DNA of 64,000 bases from Dipteris shenzhenensis (GCA_047967505.1 CM106541.1); one strand, 5' to 3'. Positions 32,930 through 44,835 are shown, counted from the first letter of the stretch. Translations and numbers: made by a program. The notes: generated by a model not told the origin, from the letters alone.

Positions 32930-33331
32930 TCCAAGACACTTACAAAGGGTTATTTGATGATGAATCATCCCATCAAGATGCACCAATCGTTAGCCAAGGA
33001 TCAACATCAACAACTACTTCCACCTTCCCACCTCAACAAGGATGCCACCAAGGAAGAAGATGAATACAAAAGGCAACCAAGCAAATATGGGTCTGAAAGG
33101 ATATATTGAAGGTTCAAGGATACTTTGAGGGTGAATAATATTTTTGGATTCCAAAGAGACCTCAACATATGAAGCCACCCCCTCCTGTAAACATCAAAGC
33201 CTCACCACCATCACTAGCTACCCCCTCATGTAAACAACAAACCTCACCATCAAAGAAGAAGATGATGCTGTTATTCCTGTGGCAACAATAAGGGCCAGAA
33301 GTGCAGTCTAGGACAACAACTATGAGAGCAT
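32930..33331. other. Unassigned sequence before the LTR
   Basis: Contains a short duplicated phrase (CACCCCCTCCTGTAAACATC / TACCCCCTCATGTAAACAAC at about 33175 and 33220). No gene recognised. AGCAT at 33327-33331 would be the 5-bp target site if the LTR starts at 33332. Confidence 0.4.
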
Positions 33332-34463
33332 TGTGTGTGTAGAGTAGCAACAAAGCTTTGCTTGTAATATCTTGAGCCTGAAAGATAGTATGATAAATCT
33401 TAAAGGATGAAGATAGCCAAAATCCTCTCTAGAAAAGATCCAATTATACTTGCAAAATCAGGATCTAGAGAGAGAAAGACTAAATCTAGAGAGAGAAAGA
33501 CCCAAAAGGTCCCCCCACTTTGTGTAGAGACCCAAAAGGTCCCCCCCAAAAGTGGAGGGACTCCTGTCCAAAAGGTCTCCTACAAAAGAGGTCCCACCAT
33601 GGAGGTACCTATGGATGGTGTAGAGACCAACATGTATAAATATCTCTCAATGGAATGAAGCTCCTACTCTTTGGGGTTCAGTGTTCAAGCTCACTATTGT
33701 GTTCATGTGATTGATCTCCTTGCGTCCATGCTCTCTTATGCTATTGTGTTTTAGCATGCCCTTACCTTTGCACTCTCTAGAACTCTCTCCTCCTCCTCCT
33801 TCCTCCCTCTTCCTCCCTCCTCGTCATCCTCCTCCCTCATCCTTCTCCTCCATCTCCTCCTCCTCCCTCCTCCTCCTCCTTCCTCCTCCTCCTCCTTCCT
33901 TCTCCTCCTCCCATCTGCTTCTCCTTCCTCCTCCTTCCTCCCTTTTCCTCCTCCTCCTCCCTTCTCCTCCTCTTCCCTCCTCCCCTCCTCCTCCTCCTTC
34001 TCCCTCCTTCTCCTCCTCTTCCCTCCTCCTCCTCCTCCCTTCTCCTCCTTCTCCCTCCTCTTCCTCCCTCCCTCCTCCTCAACCCTTACCCCTCGAATCC
34101 ACGACGGAGACTAGCTCTCCACTCCTCAACCTTGGACTCCTCCTAAATCCTGCAACCCCCTTTGAACCCTGGAACTCCTAGTTAACTCTCTCGACCCTGT
34201 CCCCATTTCTAACCTTGAAATCCCCTTCTAAACCCTTGAAATCCTGTGGAGGCGAGAGCCTCCATCAATCGTTATAATCAAGCCCTCTTTCTCATTCATG
34301 CACGCATGAGATCTGCTTTCCATGCTTAAGCCTACACCTCTCACTGAAACATGACCCGAGGACCTATGCTACACTTATGAACACCTATGCTACAACGAGC
34401 AACAACACGACTGTAGGTGACCAACACCCTCGAAACCTACACTTGGGTGAAACCCAGACAACA
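33332..34463 (+). repeat. 5' LTR of gypsy element A
   Basis: Starts TGTGTGTGTAGAGTAG and ends at GACAACA, followed by an Asp-type primer site. A TATA-like TATAAATA at about 33636-33643 is followed by AATGGAATGAAGC. The same arrangement is found in the related LTR at 58952. The 3' half contains a long (CCT)n-rich stretch (33785-34080) and a near-exact hairpin word GGAGGCGAGAGCCTCC. The last 540 bp closely match 56995-57541. At about 1.1 kb its size fits the Athila/Tat-type lineages. Confidence 0.8.
33785..34080. repeat. CCT-rich microsatellite within the LTR
   Basis: Nearly pure pyrimidine on the plus strand, built of CTCCTC and CTTCCTC. The Ser/Pro/Leu frame at 33711-34181 and the Gly/Arg/Glu frame on the minus strand are by-products. 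Confidence 0.9.
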
Positions 34464-34465
34464 TT

Positions 34466-34480
34466 TGGCGCTGTTGCTGG
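34466..34480 (+). other. Primer-binding site, Asp tRNA-like
   Basis: TGGCGCTGTTGCTGG starts two bases after the LTR end. It is close to the TGGCGCCGTTGCCGG site typical of Athila/Tat gypsy elements and read as tRNA-Asp priming, with two C-to-T differences. Confidence 0.75.
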
Positions 34481-35941
34481 GGGGGTTAGCACCTAAGGTG
34501 AAAGTAGAGCACGTGCTTGCATGTGTGAAAAAAGAACCCCCTATGAAAAACCATTCAAGATTCATCCCTCAAGGAAAAGGAGTGAAAAAATGCTTCCAAA
34601 TGATGCAAAAGGATAATGTTAACATACAAAATCACATTAATACACTAAACACCCAAAATTAACCCTTAATCCCTCGACATCCTATAAAAGCAACACCAAA
34701 CCCCCTCATTTCTTTCCCCACACTTTTGCTAGCCACTTCCTCCTCCAAATTCCGTTAAGCCTTCATAATTTCCATCTTTCTCTATTTTTCATCCTCCAAT
34801 TTCCGTCCACCATTTCCACCACCACCACCACAACTTTTTCCATCAATCCCCCCTCCACCACTCGGGCGGGTCACTCATCATATGTAACACTATCACGTGA
34901 GTTCAAAAGAAGGATATTTTTTATTCCTAAAATTTATAGAAATAAATATACATAAGAGACTATTTAAAATAGTTTTGGAAAAAATTTATAGATTTGTATA
35001 GAAAAGGGGTACATTTTATTAATGAAAAAATTTACAGATAAGGGATTTTAAATATAGGCCTTGAACGCACGTGATATAGAGGGTTTATACATAGTGACCC
35101 CCCTGAGCTCCACCACCACTTTTTTCGTCACCCCCCCGTTCCATCTCCATCTCTACCTCCCACCATCTTCCTCCCCACCACCTCCACTTTTTCCGTCCAT
35201 CCCCCATCTCCCCCACTCAAGGTAACCATCCTTTTCCCCTCCAACATCTCTCTACCTCTCTCTACACCCCATCTCCCCTTTTTCTCCTCCACCTCCCATT
35301 TCCTTCCCTCTCCCCACCCCCCATCTCCACCATCTCTCTACCTCTCTCTACACCCCATCTTCCCTTTTCCCCCTCCCCCTCCGTCTCCCATCTCCTCCAC
35401 CACCCCCCGTCTCCTCCACCCCCCATCTCCATCACCCTCCACTCCACCATCTCTCTACCTCTCTCTATCCCCCACTCCCTCCATTCCATTATCTCTCTAC
35501 CTCTCTCTATCCCCCACCTCTTCCACCCCCCATCTCTATCACCCTCCGCTCCACCAAATCTCTACCTCTCTCTACACCCCATCTCCCCTTTTTCTCCTCC
35601 ACCTCCCATTTCCTTCCCTCTCCCCACCTCTAACCCCCCACCTTCCCGCCCTCTCCACCTCCAACTCCCTTCTCCACCTACCCCCTCCACCCCGCCCTTT
35701 CCCCCCCCTCCACCCCCCCTTTACCCCCACCCACCCCATCTCCACCCCTATCCCCCCCTCCACCTCCACCTCCCTGACCTGACCCCCTCCCTCCATCCCC
35801 CTCTCTCTTTCCTCCACCCCCTTTTTTTCTCTCTCTTTTCCCCCTCTCTCTCTCTCTTTCTCTCTCCTCTTTCCTCCCCCTCTCCCCTCTCTCTCTATCT
35901 TCCCCCCTTTTCTTTCTTCTTCTCTCTCTTTCCCCCCTCTC

Positions 35942-35998
<57 letters not shown>

Positions 35999-37252
35999 CT
36001 CTTCCCCCCCTCTCCCCCCCCTCTCTCTCTCTTCCCCCCCTTTTCTTCTCTCTCTTTCCCCCTCTTCTCTCTCTCTCTCTCTCTCTCTTCCTCGACCACC
36101 CCCCCCTCCCCCCCTCTCCCTATCTATAAGGCCACAAGGCCTTAAGGGCTTAGCCCATGGGCAGCTAGCCCATAGGCGTGGCACCCACATGCCATGCGAT
36201 CGTGATGCCTATCTGCCAACCGTGGTGGCAGCGGCGATGCCAGTAGTGCGGCAGCACCTACCAGTAGAGGCGGCACCCACTCGCCCTACCACCCGCCAAC
36301 CCGCCGGGGCCTTAGCCTTAAGGGCTTAAGGCCCTCCAAACTCCCTCTCGCCCCCCCCCCCCCCGCCCCGACATTTCGCAAACCTCCCCCCTCCTCCATC
36401 TTCGATGCCCCCCCGAAAAAACCTAAGTAACCACCCGCCGACACCCCCCCCTCAGGATAAAAAAAGGGCTAAACTTACCGTAGTTAGGTTAGATTGAACT
36501 TAGGTCAGGTTAATTGACCACTAGTTAGGTTAGTTGTCCACAGGCTAGGTAAATTGACCATCGGGTTAGATTAACTTAATCGTGGATCAGTTATAGTAAT
36601 TAACTTTAGTTAGTTGGACTAACTATAGTCAAATTAACTGTTATAGTTAAATAAACTAGATTAGACTAAGGACCAATTATAGTAAGTGAGTCCAAACTAA
36701 CTAGTAGTTAGTGCACAACCCTAGTTAGGTGAAAGGCTTAGGACCATTCACACTTGGCCCTAAAGACAAAAGGGTCCCTAAAATCCCCTAACTTTGAGGG
36801 TCCATATCTTGCCCGTTTGGGACACAAATTGGACCTAGATTAAACCACAACTTCACACATGGAACCATTGAGCTAGGGGAACTTTTTCAGCCAAATCCCA
36901 CACCATTTAGGCATTCATAAAACACGTCAATTTGTGCCCCTATGTGGGTGCCTTTTTCGCACTAATTCACTCATAAGATTCCGTCGAGACCTCGGATTGA
37001 CAATCCCACTCACATGGAATAATCCTAGGCATGTTTTTAATACAATGGTCCCTACGACACTAACGCATCTCTAACCCCCTTAACAATTTTGACTCCTTTT
37101 TTGGGAGCTCGTATCACGACTGTTTAAAGACCAAATTGCACCCGAATTAAACCCAGATTTCATGCATGTAATATTCTAGTGTAGATGAAGTTTTTCAAAG
37201 TGTTTAACCATCAATTTTGGGCTCGGGTAGTCGCCTCACATAGACACTGATT
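34481..37252. other. Leader of gypsy element A with pyrimidine microsatellites
   Basis: No gene recognised. From about 35100 to 36120 the plus strand is almost all C and T (TCTCTCTACC, CACCCCCCATCTCC, then (TC)n), producing long Arg/Glu/Gly frames on the minus strand that are not genes. 36126-36335 is GC-rich and palindromic (AAGGCCTTAAGGGCTTAGCCC at the left, TTAAGGGCTTAAGGCC at the right), with a 16-base C run at about 36349-36364. 36470-36720 holds a degenerate GGTTAGATTAACT-like repeat. The border between leader and unrelated insertions cannot be fixed. Confidence 0.55.
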
Positions 37253-37825
37253 TTGACTCACCGCTTGCTTATTTTTTTCCATTTTCGAGTCCACGAAGGT
37301 CCAGGACTGGCACATAATGCACAAGTGCTTTGTCTCAACCCAATCCCAGTGAGAACACAAGTGCCTCAACTAATGAGGAATCCCAATCCTCTGCAATATC
37401 CATGGGCTCCCAATCTTGCTCCAATAGTTCCGGTGCAACAACTCCAAACTAAAGAGCTAGAACCTCACTATGAGTATGAAATAGAATACCCTATGTACTA
37501 CATGGATGGTGCTGAAGGACTCATCTCGGTGTATGCAAATCAAGTAAGACCCACCACATATCGAACACCCATCAAGTGTTTTGGTTGTGGAGAAAACCAC
37601 TACATAGCAGAATGCCCACACAAGGGTAACCCCACTTCATTCCAACCTGTGTGTAGGGAATGCGGAGTTGGGCATGCTTGCATGGATTGCCCACTAAGAA
37701 CAAAGCCTCAGCCAACCATGGCAGTAAAACCTAAAGTAACCTTGGGGATGATAAGTATGGAAAATCATAGTGTGGCAACACAAAGTGTGGCATCACAGCT
37801 AGTCTTGATCATAACAAGACAATAG
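37253..37825 (+). pseudogene. Gypsy element A gag C-terminus with two zinc knuckles
   Basis: Nucleocapsid part of gag. It runs from a Pro/Gln-rich linker (VPQLMRNPNPLQYPWAPNLA) into two knuckles, CFGCGENHYIAEC and CRECGVGHACMDC. Both have spacing CX2CX3HX4C, one residue shorter between the second Cys and His than the usual CX2CX4HX4C. The same spacing is visible in the sister element near 61715. The frame ends at TAG 37823-37825. The capsid part upstream is not recognisable. Confidence 0.75.
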
Positions 37826-38053
37826 AAAGAAGCAGCATGGAAAAAACTCCCTTCCACTCAAAAAGCAAAGAGCCCTCTAGCAAAACAAGCCATGCCAATC
37901 CCACAACATAGTGAGACCATGCCTAGCACATCCATGGAAAGTGCCACCCAAGGAGCCAAGGAAGCATACCCCAATGCTGAAACTGAAAAGGCGTGCTACC
38001 AAGCCTTGAAGCAATGGGTTCAATAAGAACAAGAAAAATTTAAGGCAAACAGG

Positions 38054-38308
38054 ATGGCAGCAGCAGAGGTTAGAGCACCATCAGCACCTAGCATGGACAC
38101 AATGGTTGATCCCAACAACTTCAAAGAGATAATAGAGCAACATGCAAAACATCCCCAATTGGATGGCACCACACTAGCAAGCTTGATAAGCTACCCAATC
38201 ATGATGCCAATTGGGACCTTACTAAGAAATTGCCCTACAATGTGGGAAAGTTTCAAGGGATGGATAGAATCTTCACAATACTTCCCCCCACCTAAAGAAG
38301 AGAAATAG
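38054..38308 (+). pseudogene. Gypsy element A gag/pol linker
   Basis: Reads TMVDPNNFKEIIEQHAKHPQ, LASLISYPIMMPIGTLLRNC and MWESFKGWIESSQYF. This matches the sister element at about 62180-62290 (SILSYPVSMPIGILLRNCPN, LWESFKGWI). It is a conserved but unnamed segment between gag and protease in this family. The frame stops at 38306-38308. Confidence 0.6.
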
Positions 38309-38400
38309 ATAATTTCGATAAAATTCAATGCTCAGGATGACATAAAAAATGTAACCATGCCACTGGAGCATAAAGCCTTTGTCAATACCTGTCGGCAATA

Positions 38401-38778
38401 GTGGATCGCAGAGCCGGAGTAAACATTCTAGCAAGAGAGCTATATGAAAAATGGGGCCTACCTCCAATGCAAAAGGCCATATTTAACATCCGCCTAGCTG
38501 GCCACACAAAAATGAAGCCATTGGGTATCATTGACAATGTGTTAACAAAAATTGATGGAGTAAGATTCACACTCCAGTTTACTATCTTCGATCTTCCCAA
38601 GGGCGCCATAGCATACCAGATATTGTTGGTCACTATCCAAAACAGAGAAACCACTATCGAGATAAATCTGGGAACAGGGGAAATCAAACCTGCTATTCCT
38701 AGAAATGTTGAAGACACTTTTCCACTACAGCCACCAGTCATGCATCCCTTGAACCTACCAATGCACAAAATCCCATAG
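38401..38778 (+). pseudogene. Gypsy element A protease
   Basis: Retropepsin of the Athila/Tat type: VDRRAGVNILARELYEKWGL carries the catalytic Asp, where a DGG or DTG triad is expected and DRR is found. LRIAGHTKMKPLGII-like and FTIFDLPKGAIAYQILL strands follow. The sister copy at 62410-62640 keeps VDGGPHVNVL. The frame ends at TAG 38776-38778. A further acidic stretch (38856-39086: DVDAQMIQLEEPIWDDESEV) follows with no RT. Confidence 0.7.
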
Positions 38779-39360
38779 AAGGGGATACACAAAGTGACAT
38801 CAACAATTGGATACATACGTTTGCTACAAAAGATAATTGTAAAACAACACATCTAATGTTGCCAGATGTGGATGCCCAAATGATACAACTAGAAGAACCA
38901 ATCTGGGATGATGAATCAGAAGTAGTGGAAATGCCAATCTTCATGACAGGCGTCGAATGGGACAGTGACCCTGAAGAGTCCATAATAGAAGGCTACAGGG
39001 CCGACATAGAGTGGGATATGGAAACAGAAGCTGATAATGCATCCTTGGAAGGCCAAGTATTTGACAATGACTTGGCAATCCTATAGGTACTCATGGCCAT
39101 CGAATTCCCCAAGATCGACCCTCCATCATAATCCAAAAGCAACCAATTCAAAAAAAAGGATGGTGTACAGTGCCATAAGGCCAAGATAGAGCATTTCAAT
39201 GAATTCGAAAGAATGTAGACAAGAGTGGTAGAATTGTACTTGACTAAGTCCACAAAAGCACCTGAGTCCCCAAATTTTAAATGGGATCCTAAAGGGCTTG
39301 AAGGTCTTTGTATGGCCAAAGAACCACTTGTTGTGGGAGTGCAACTCCTATTGAAAATCC

Positions 39361-39902
39361 TGTAAGAAAATAATACAACGTCTGTGCTCAACAGATAATA
39401 GGATCTCGTACGCAAGAGAGAAAACAAGATAGTATGGAGAATTAAAAATTTGATTACTGTAGAACGGATACAATAGATGGCGCTGCCTCCCAACTGTGCA
39501 CTCCTGTGAAAGAAGCTTCGATGGCATGCTGGAAATAGTAGAAGACGGAGGTTGAATGCTAAGGAATCAGGGTTGCTGTAGCCAATGATGAAATGGGCTT
39601 CACGGGCTTGCTCTTATATAGCCACCAGTCGTAGTCGGTTAGGCTCAATTGGGTGGCTGACCCAGTCTGCCCAAAACGGTTGACTGGTCTCGAAATAGGC
39701 CACCGACCATACGATAGAACCGGTGCACAAAACAGAGCAACTCACCTATGGTCACCATTCGGCCCAGAGCCATCCGTGATCATCTGAGGCTCCAAACGGG
39801 CCCCGCAACCCGAGAGTGGGCTGCCCCAAGAAATGCTTCGTCTACCCTCAGTGCGGTCAGTCAAGGGATGACTTCCCGCACTTGCATGTAGCCTAGTTGG
39901 CG
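39361..39902 (-). repeat. Truncated 3' LTR of copia element 2
   Basis: Homologous to 41923-42463 but missing the U3 start. It is joined directly to integrase coding sequence at about 39903, with the integrase frame running on into LTR sequence until 39742. Confidence 0.9.
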
Positions 39903-40857
39903 ATTTGGTCCTAGTAGCATTAGGGACATGCACAAAACAGTCACATCCAAAAACTCTGAAATGTGTAGCTGAAGGTTTCTTACCAGAAATGGCTTGCACT
40001 GGAGTCATCCCATTCACAGCCTTCGTGTAGCTACAATTGAGGATGTAAACTGCAGTGTTACATGCTTCAGCCCAGAAAGTATTTGGCAAATCTTTCCCTT
40101 TCATCATACTCCGGCCCATTTCACAGATGATGCACATCTTGTGTTCTGCTACTCCATTTTACTGTGATGTATGTGGCGAGGGTTTTTGCCTCTTGATCCC
40201 GTGACTTTCGCAGTAACTTTCAAATTCAATCGATGTGAACTCTCCACCTCTATCTGATCTCAACTTCTTCACCTTCCTCCCCGATTCTTTCTCAACCATT
40301 ACATGCCATTCCTTGAACCTACTGAAAGCCTCGTCTTTTGTCTTCAGGAAGTATATCCATATCCTTCTACTGTAGTCATCAATCAGTGTCATGAAGTAGT
40401 AGGAACAACCCAAAGCTTCTGTCTCCATCTTTCCGCAGAGGTCCATGTGAACGAGCTCTAGAGGAGCCTTTGCCCTACTAGCCTCTTTAGGAAAGGGCTG
40501 CCAATGTTGCTTGCCCATCATGCAAGCTTCACATACATTGAGCAGAGCTAAAATTTCTAGTAGGTCTGCAATCATTCCACTTTTATGCATCTCCTTCAAA
40601 GAACTAAGGTTTAGATGACCAAACCTCTCATGCCACAGCTTAGCGTTCTTCACATCTGCTCAAGCATCTGCTCGAGCACTGAAAGTTGAGAGTTCGTAAA
40701 TGTTGTTGCGCCGTGTACCTTTACCAACGACCTTTCCTTGAAGATCCAGGATTTGTGCACCATTCTTATCGAATTGAACTTTGAGGTCCCGATCCGTGAT
40801 CGCAGAAACGAACAACAAGTTCCTCTTGATATCTCGCACATAAAGAACATCGGACAA
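39903..40857 (-). pseudogene. Copia element 2 integrase
   Basis: 40857-40660 is the protease-integrase linker (VLYVRDIKRNLLFVSAI). After a stop, 40653-40159 carries the zinc region (LWHERFGHLNLSSL, CEACMMGK) and the catalytic core with its Asp residues in LVHMDLCGKM and LRSDRGGEF. A TAA at 40159 interrupts just before the glutamate region. The frame continues through GRSMMKGKDLPNTFWAEA and FRVFGCDCFVHVPNATRTK, then passes into LTR sequence at 39902. Confidence 0.9.
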
Positions 40858-40956
40858 TTGTTTTACAACATCTAACTTGAGAGCAATCGTACCTTTTCCT
40901 TTTGCTGGACATTTTGCATCATTGCTGACTGCTACTAGGATGTCGTTCCCTACTGG

Positions 40957-41852
40957 CTATAGAGAGGTATACCAATCCTTTCGACTAGTCATGTGGTACA
41001 ATGCACCACTGTCAATGAACCAAGGTTCATCTGCAAGTAAATGAACTGCCTCTGTGCAAATCTCCTCAATTGCTACGAACAACTCTATAGGTGTTGCCTG
41101 CACGCTATTGCTGGACTCTTTCTTTACTCCGTTCTTCTCATTTGCAATCTTCTTTCGACACTCCTTACCCTTACCTTTCTTTGATCCGATCCAGAAAGCC
41201 AAATCTTCTCCTGTCCTCATCTTTTGACACATCTCCTCCTTCAGAAGCATCGTGCTGAAATCCTCAAAGTTGAGGGGCGGATTTTTATTCTGTGTATTCA
41301 GCGCCATAACAAGACCGTTATACTTTGGTGGGAGAATCCATATGCACCTTCGTGCTAGATTCTCATTGGTGATGGTGATGCCAATCGCAGTCATCTGATC
41401 GCACAGATTCTTCACCCTGATGATGAACTTCTCTGCCGCTTCAGACTCAAACAACTTCTCGTTCACGAGTTGAGTCTCCAGATTCTGAATCCGCGTCTGA
41501 TTCATGGTCTCGTACTGATTTTTCAAAACAGTCCATGCCTCCTCCGCTGTGGTGACATGTTGAATTAACACCATGACGGAATCACTAACACTGCAGACAA
41601 TAGAACACAGTGCATCTGCATTTTTTCTTGTCCACATGAGAAGCTCATCTGTAGTTGGTACTATCTGTTGTCCTACATTGGCTGGATCCGGTCTCACACA
41701 ACCAGCCTCACGTCCACCCTAGTAGCAGTGTCCCAAAGCTTGTATGCACTTAGGATGGTCTTCATCTTGAACTTCCAGAGTGGATAGTTAGAGCCGTCCA
41801 ACTTTTCACTTTCACCGAACGGTGGGATTTGCAGTCTTGTGCGCTGGGCCAT
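40957..41852 (-). pseudogene. Copia element 2 gag and start of protease
   Basis: The ATG at 41852 begins MAQRTRLQIPPFGESEKLDG, then NYPLWKFKMKTILSAYKLWD, the typical copia gag start. A stop or frame change near 41697 precedes the rest (AWTVLKNQYETMNQTRIQNL, FIIRVKNLCDQMTAIG, LPPKYNGLVMALNTQ). The CCHC knuckle expected after the basic KKGKGKECRKK stretch is missing. The protease then starts with WFIDSGALYHMTSRKDWY, its DSG active site intact, and breaks off at 40957. Confidence 0.88.
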
Positions 41853-41910
41853 CTCTCACAATCTGCTCGCAAACAGAAACACACTACCAAATCTTCTTGC
41901 TAGAGTCCAA

Positions 41911-41922
41911 GCTTTGATACCA
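41911..41922 (-). other. Primer-binding site of copia element 2
   Basis: The minus strand reads TGGTATCAAAGC immediately after the LTR, an initiator-Met primer site. Confidence 0.9.
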
Positions 41923-42643
41923 TGTAAGAAAATAATACATCTGTGCTCAACAGATAACAGAATCTCGTATGCAAGAGAGAAAACAAGATAGTATGGAGAA
42001 TCAAAATTTTGATTACTGTAGAACTGATGCAATAGATGGCGTTGCCTCCCAACCATGCGTTCTTATGAAAGAAGCTTCGATGGCATGCTGGAAACAGTAG
42101 AAGATGGAGGCTGAATGCTAAGGAATCAGGGTTGCTGTAGCCAGTGATGAAATGGGCTTCACGGGCTTGCTCTTATATAGCCACCAGTCGTAGTCGGTTA
42201 GGCTCAATCGTGTGGCCGACCCAGTCTACCCAAAATGGTTGACTGGGGGTCGGTAGGCCACCGACCATACGATAAAACCGGTGCGCAAAACAAAGCAACT
42301 GACCTACGGACACCGTTCGGCCCAGAGCCATTCGGGATCATCTAAGGCTCCAAACGGGCCCCGTAACCTGAGAGTGGGCTGCCCCGAGAAATGCTTCATC
42401 TACCCTCAGTGCGATCAGTTAAGGGATGCCTTCCCGCACTTGCATGTAGCCTAGTTGGCAGTGTGCCAACTCTATCTGAAGCCGTCCAGCCATCAGGCCA
42501 CACATGGCCCCCATCTGGTGTCCAAACCAGGACCTACCAGATAATCGAGCTACTGAAATGCCTTCTCCTCATATGGGGGGCTTACAAGTAGAGTTAGCTG
42601 GTTCCCGCATAGTTACACGAGAGTGGAGCATTGATATCTAACA
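41923..42643 (-). repeat. 5' LTR of copia element 2
   Basis: In element orientation it starts TGTTAGATATCAATGCTCC and ends TTTTCTTACA. A TATATAAG box on the minus strand (about 42172-42180) is a likely promoter. The primer site abuts it. Confidence 0.92.
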
Positions 42644-42648
42644 AATCC

Positions 42649-43603
42649 ATCACTGGTCTCACAAAGGAAAAAACCTTAGAAAGTTCAGACCCAATGTGAG
42701 AAGAGTGAAAAGCTGAATAGTAACATAAAAGAAGAACAAAGGAACACAGGCACGCTACGTCATTGTGGCCACATATTACTTTACTTAGTGGGCTATGAAG
42801 CTAAAGCCATCAGAAAGGCAGATGCCAAAAGCACAGCAAGGTTCTTGTATGAGAATGTGATCACCCGATTTGGATGTCCCATTGAAATTATGTTAGATAA
42901 AGGCACACATTTTGTCAATGAGGTCATCCAAGAACTCTTGCCTGGCTTTATGGCAATCCATAGAAAGAGCACACCTTACTACCCCCACGGGAATGGACAA
43001 GCCGAATCCACCAACAAAATTCTATGTATTGTCCTCACCAAGGTAGTACAACCAAAGCGTTCTCATTGGGCAGAGAAACTAAATGCAGCCTTATGGGCAT
43101 ATAGAACCACACTCAAGGTCAGTATAGGAAATACACCAATTCAATTGGTGTACGGCCTTGAAGCTGTGGTCCCATTGGAATTGGTAATACCTAGTCTACG
43201 CATAGCAGTACAAGAATGTATGGGAGATCATGCATCGCTGAAAGAAAGACTCTACCAATTAGAGAAGCATACAGAGACAAAATTAGTTGCCTACCATGTC
43301 ATGACAATAGAAAAATGAAGAAGGAAGGCACGGTTTAATAGAAACCTCAAAGAAAAAGACATCAAGGAAGGTGATCCGGTTCTGCTATACAATACCAAAG
43401 TCCATAAGGGCAAGCTCAAATTTCTAGGTCAAGGACCCTATAGAGTCAAAAAAATGAATCCCATGGGAGCTGTGCTGCTAGAAACACTGGATGGAGTCCA
43501 GTTCGCAACAATAATAAACAGGAGCCGATTGAAGTGCTACTACATCAACATGCAAGCTATCCCCAACAATAATGAAGATTTGGGGGTCCCAAGTCTTCCA
43601 TAG
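42649..43603 (+). pseudogene. Gypsy element A integrase C-terminal half
   Basis: After the nested copia, the host element resumes with integrase core sequence: ARFLYENVITRFGCPIEIML, STPYYPHGNGQAESTNKILC (the catalytic glutamate region), WAEKLNAALWAYRTT, GNTPIQLVYGLEAVVPLE. After a TGA (43316-43318) the frame continues through RRKARFNRNLKEKDIKEGDP and GPYRVKKMNPMGAVLLETLDG, the C-terminal GPY/F-type module, to a stop at about 43601. The first catalytic Asp, RT and RNase H are absent, so a large deletion separates this from the protease at 38.8 kb. Confidence 0.85.
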
Positions 43604-44835
43604 TTAGGACTAGATTGTTTCGCGGGCACTCACTAGCATATGTATGCCGTCACACATATAGGTAGTTTCAATCAATTTCAACCTAGGGCTCAGAGGTGAT
43701 GACTGAGTCCTAGCTACCCTATGATTCCCTTAGCAAATTAAGCATATAGGAGGAATGCCTACCTCACTAGTCATGCATAGCACACCCACATGTTTCGAGC
43801 ACCATGAATAAATTGCACAAGTAAAAGCCCCAAGAGATACTTGTTTTAAATCCACACACACAGCACCCTCATCCACAAAAAGAGTAAAATGCATTAGCCA
43901 CTCACAAAAGAAACATGCACTCTTGGCACATGGCACTATATTGGCACTATCAAACTGGGACCTAATTCATGTGTGCAATGCCAGGGTGAAGACAGTCCAA
44001 TAAGATGGGAAAAAGGTCTACAATGCCATTAGCAAAGCGAAACCATGCCAAATGGCCTAAGCCTCAACCTCAACAGCCCTCCTCAAATCACCAACCTGAA
44101 GGACACAGTGAAAAATCACCTACCTAGAGGTCAGCACCAAAATGACCACGGCTGGAGAGTGATACTGATGAGCAAATAAATGCAACATGCCAAGAAGAAA
44201 TGCCACCAACAAGGGATACTAGAGGCAGGAGAAATTGAGCCAGGGCAATCGACTATGTAGGATGCAGGTGCAGAACACCTTGCGGACTAGACCAATAAAG
44301 AGCTAGCAACAGATGGAACAATACAGCTTGTATGGCCACGAGTCTCAACGTTTGCCATGTCACCCAATGCTTACAACTTCTTGCAGACAAAGGGACTAGG
44401 TAATCTTTTTGAGAAGCTAAAATCCTTCTCACTAAGACTTGCTATGACAAAAATACATTTGTCAATTCATAACATCATATAAAAGCAGAGAGTTGGAGAA
44501 AGATAACAAAAAGAAGCTAAAATCCTTCTCACTAAGACTTGCTATGACAAAAATACATTTGTCAATTCATAACATCATATAAAAGCAGAGAGTTGGAGAA
44601 AGATAAGTATGGAACATTAACATATAAAGAAAAGACCTTACAAATCTACCTCAATAGATCCACTATGCAGGAGGCTTTCTCATTTCCAGATGCATAATAA
44701 GAATATCCAAAGAAACATTTGGATGCAAGATTCTCTGAAATTCAGGATTTATTCCCACCTAACACAAAGTCACAAAGTGGGGGAATATGCCATGATATGA
44801 TTCTAGACCCCATATGAAAAGAGGCAGTTAAGTTT
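43604..44835. other. Non-coding 3' part of gypsy element A and flank
   Basis: No gene recognised and no copy of the LTR seen at 33332, so a 3' LTR was not found. It contains the 100-bp tandem duplication annotated separately. Confidence 0.45.
44411..44608. repeat. Tandem duplication, 100-bp period
   Basis: The sequence starting AGAAGCTAAAATCCTTCTC at 44412 restarts at 44512 and is identical for about 95 bp (through GTTGGAGAAAGATAA). Confidence 0.93.

Larger units (their letters stand above)
39361..42643 (-). mobile_element. Copia element 2, nested and internally deleted
   Basis: A minus-strand copia element inserted in gypsy element A, with a perfect AATCC target duplication (39356-39360 and 42644-42648). 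The right (5') LTR is complete at 41923-42643 (721 bp, TG..CA); the left (3') LTR is only 39361 to about 39902. The internal region runs gag, protease, integrase and then directly into the middle of the 3' LTR. RT, RNase H, the purine tract and about 180 bp of the 3' LTR are therefore missing. The LTRs differ at many positions, so the insertion is older than copia element 1. Confidence 0.93.

Noticed and set aside
33711-34181. Ser/Pro/Leu-rich 156-codon frame
   Set aside because: Lies in the CCT microsatellite of an LTR; no protein features beyond composition.
35572-36190. Minus-strand Arg/Glu/Gly-rich frames of 170-175 codons
   Set aside because: Produced by TC/CCCC microsatellites; all frames are similarly biased.
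36480-36720. GGTTAG-rich stretch as interstitial telomere repeat
   Set aside because: Plant telomeric repeat is TTTAGGG; the words here are GGTTAGATTAACT-like and irregular.
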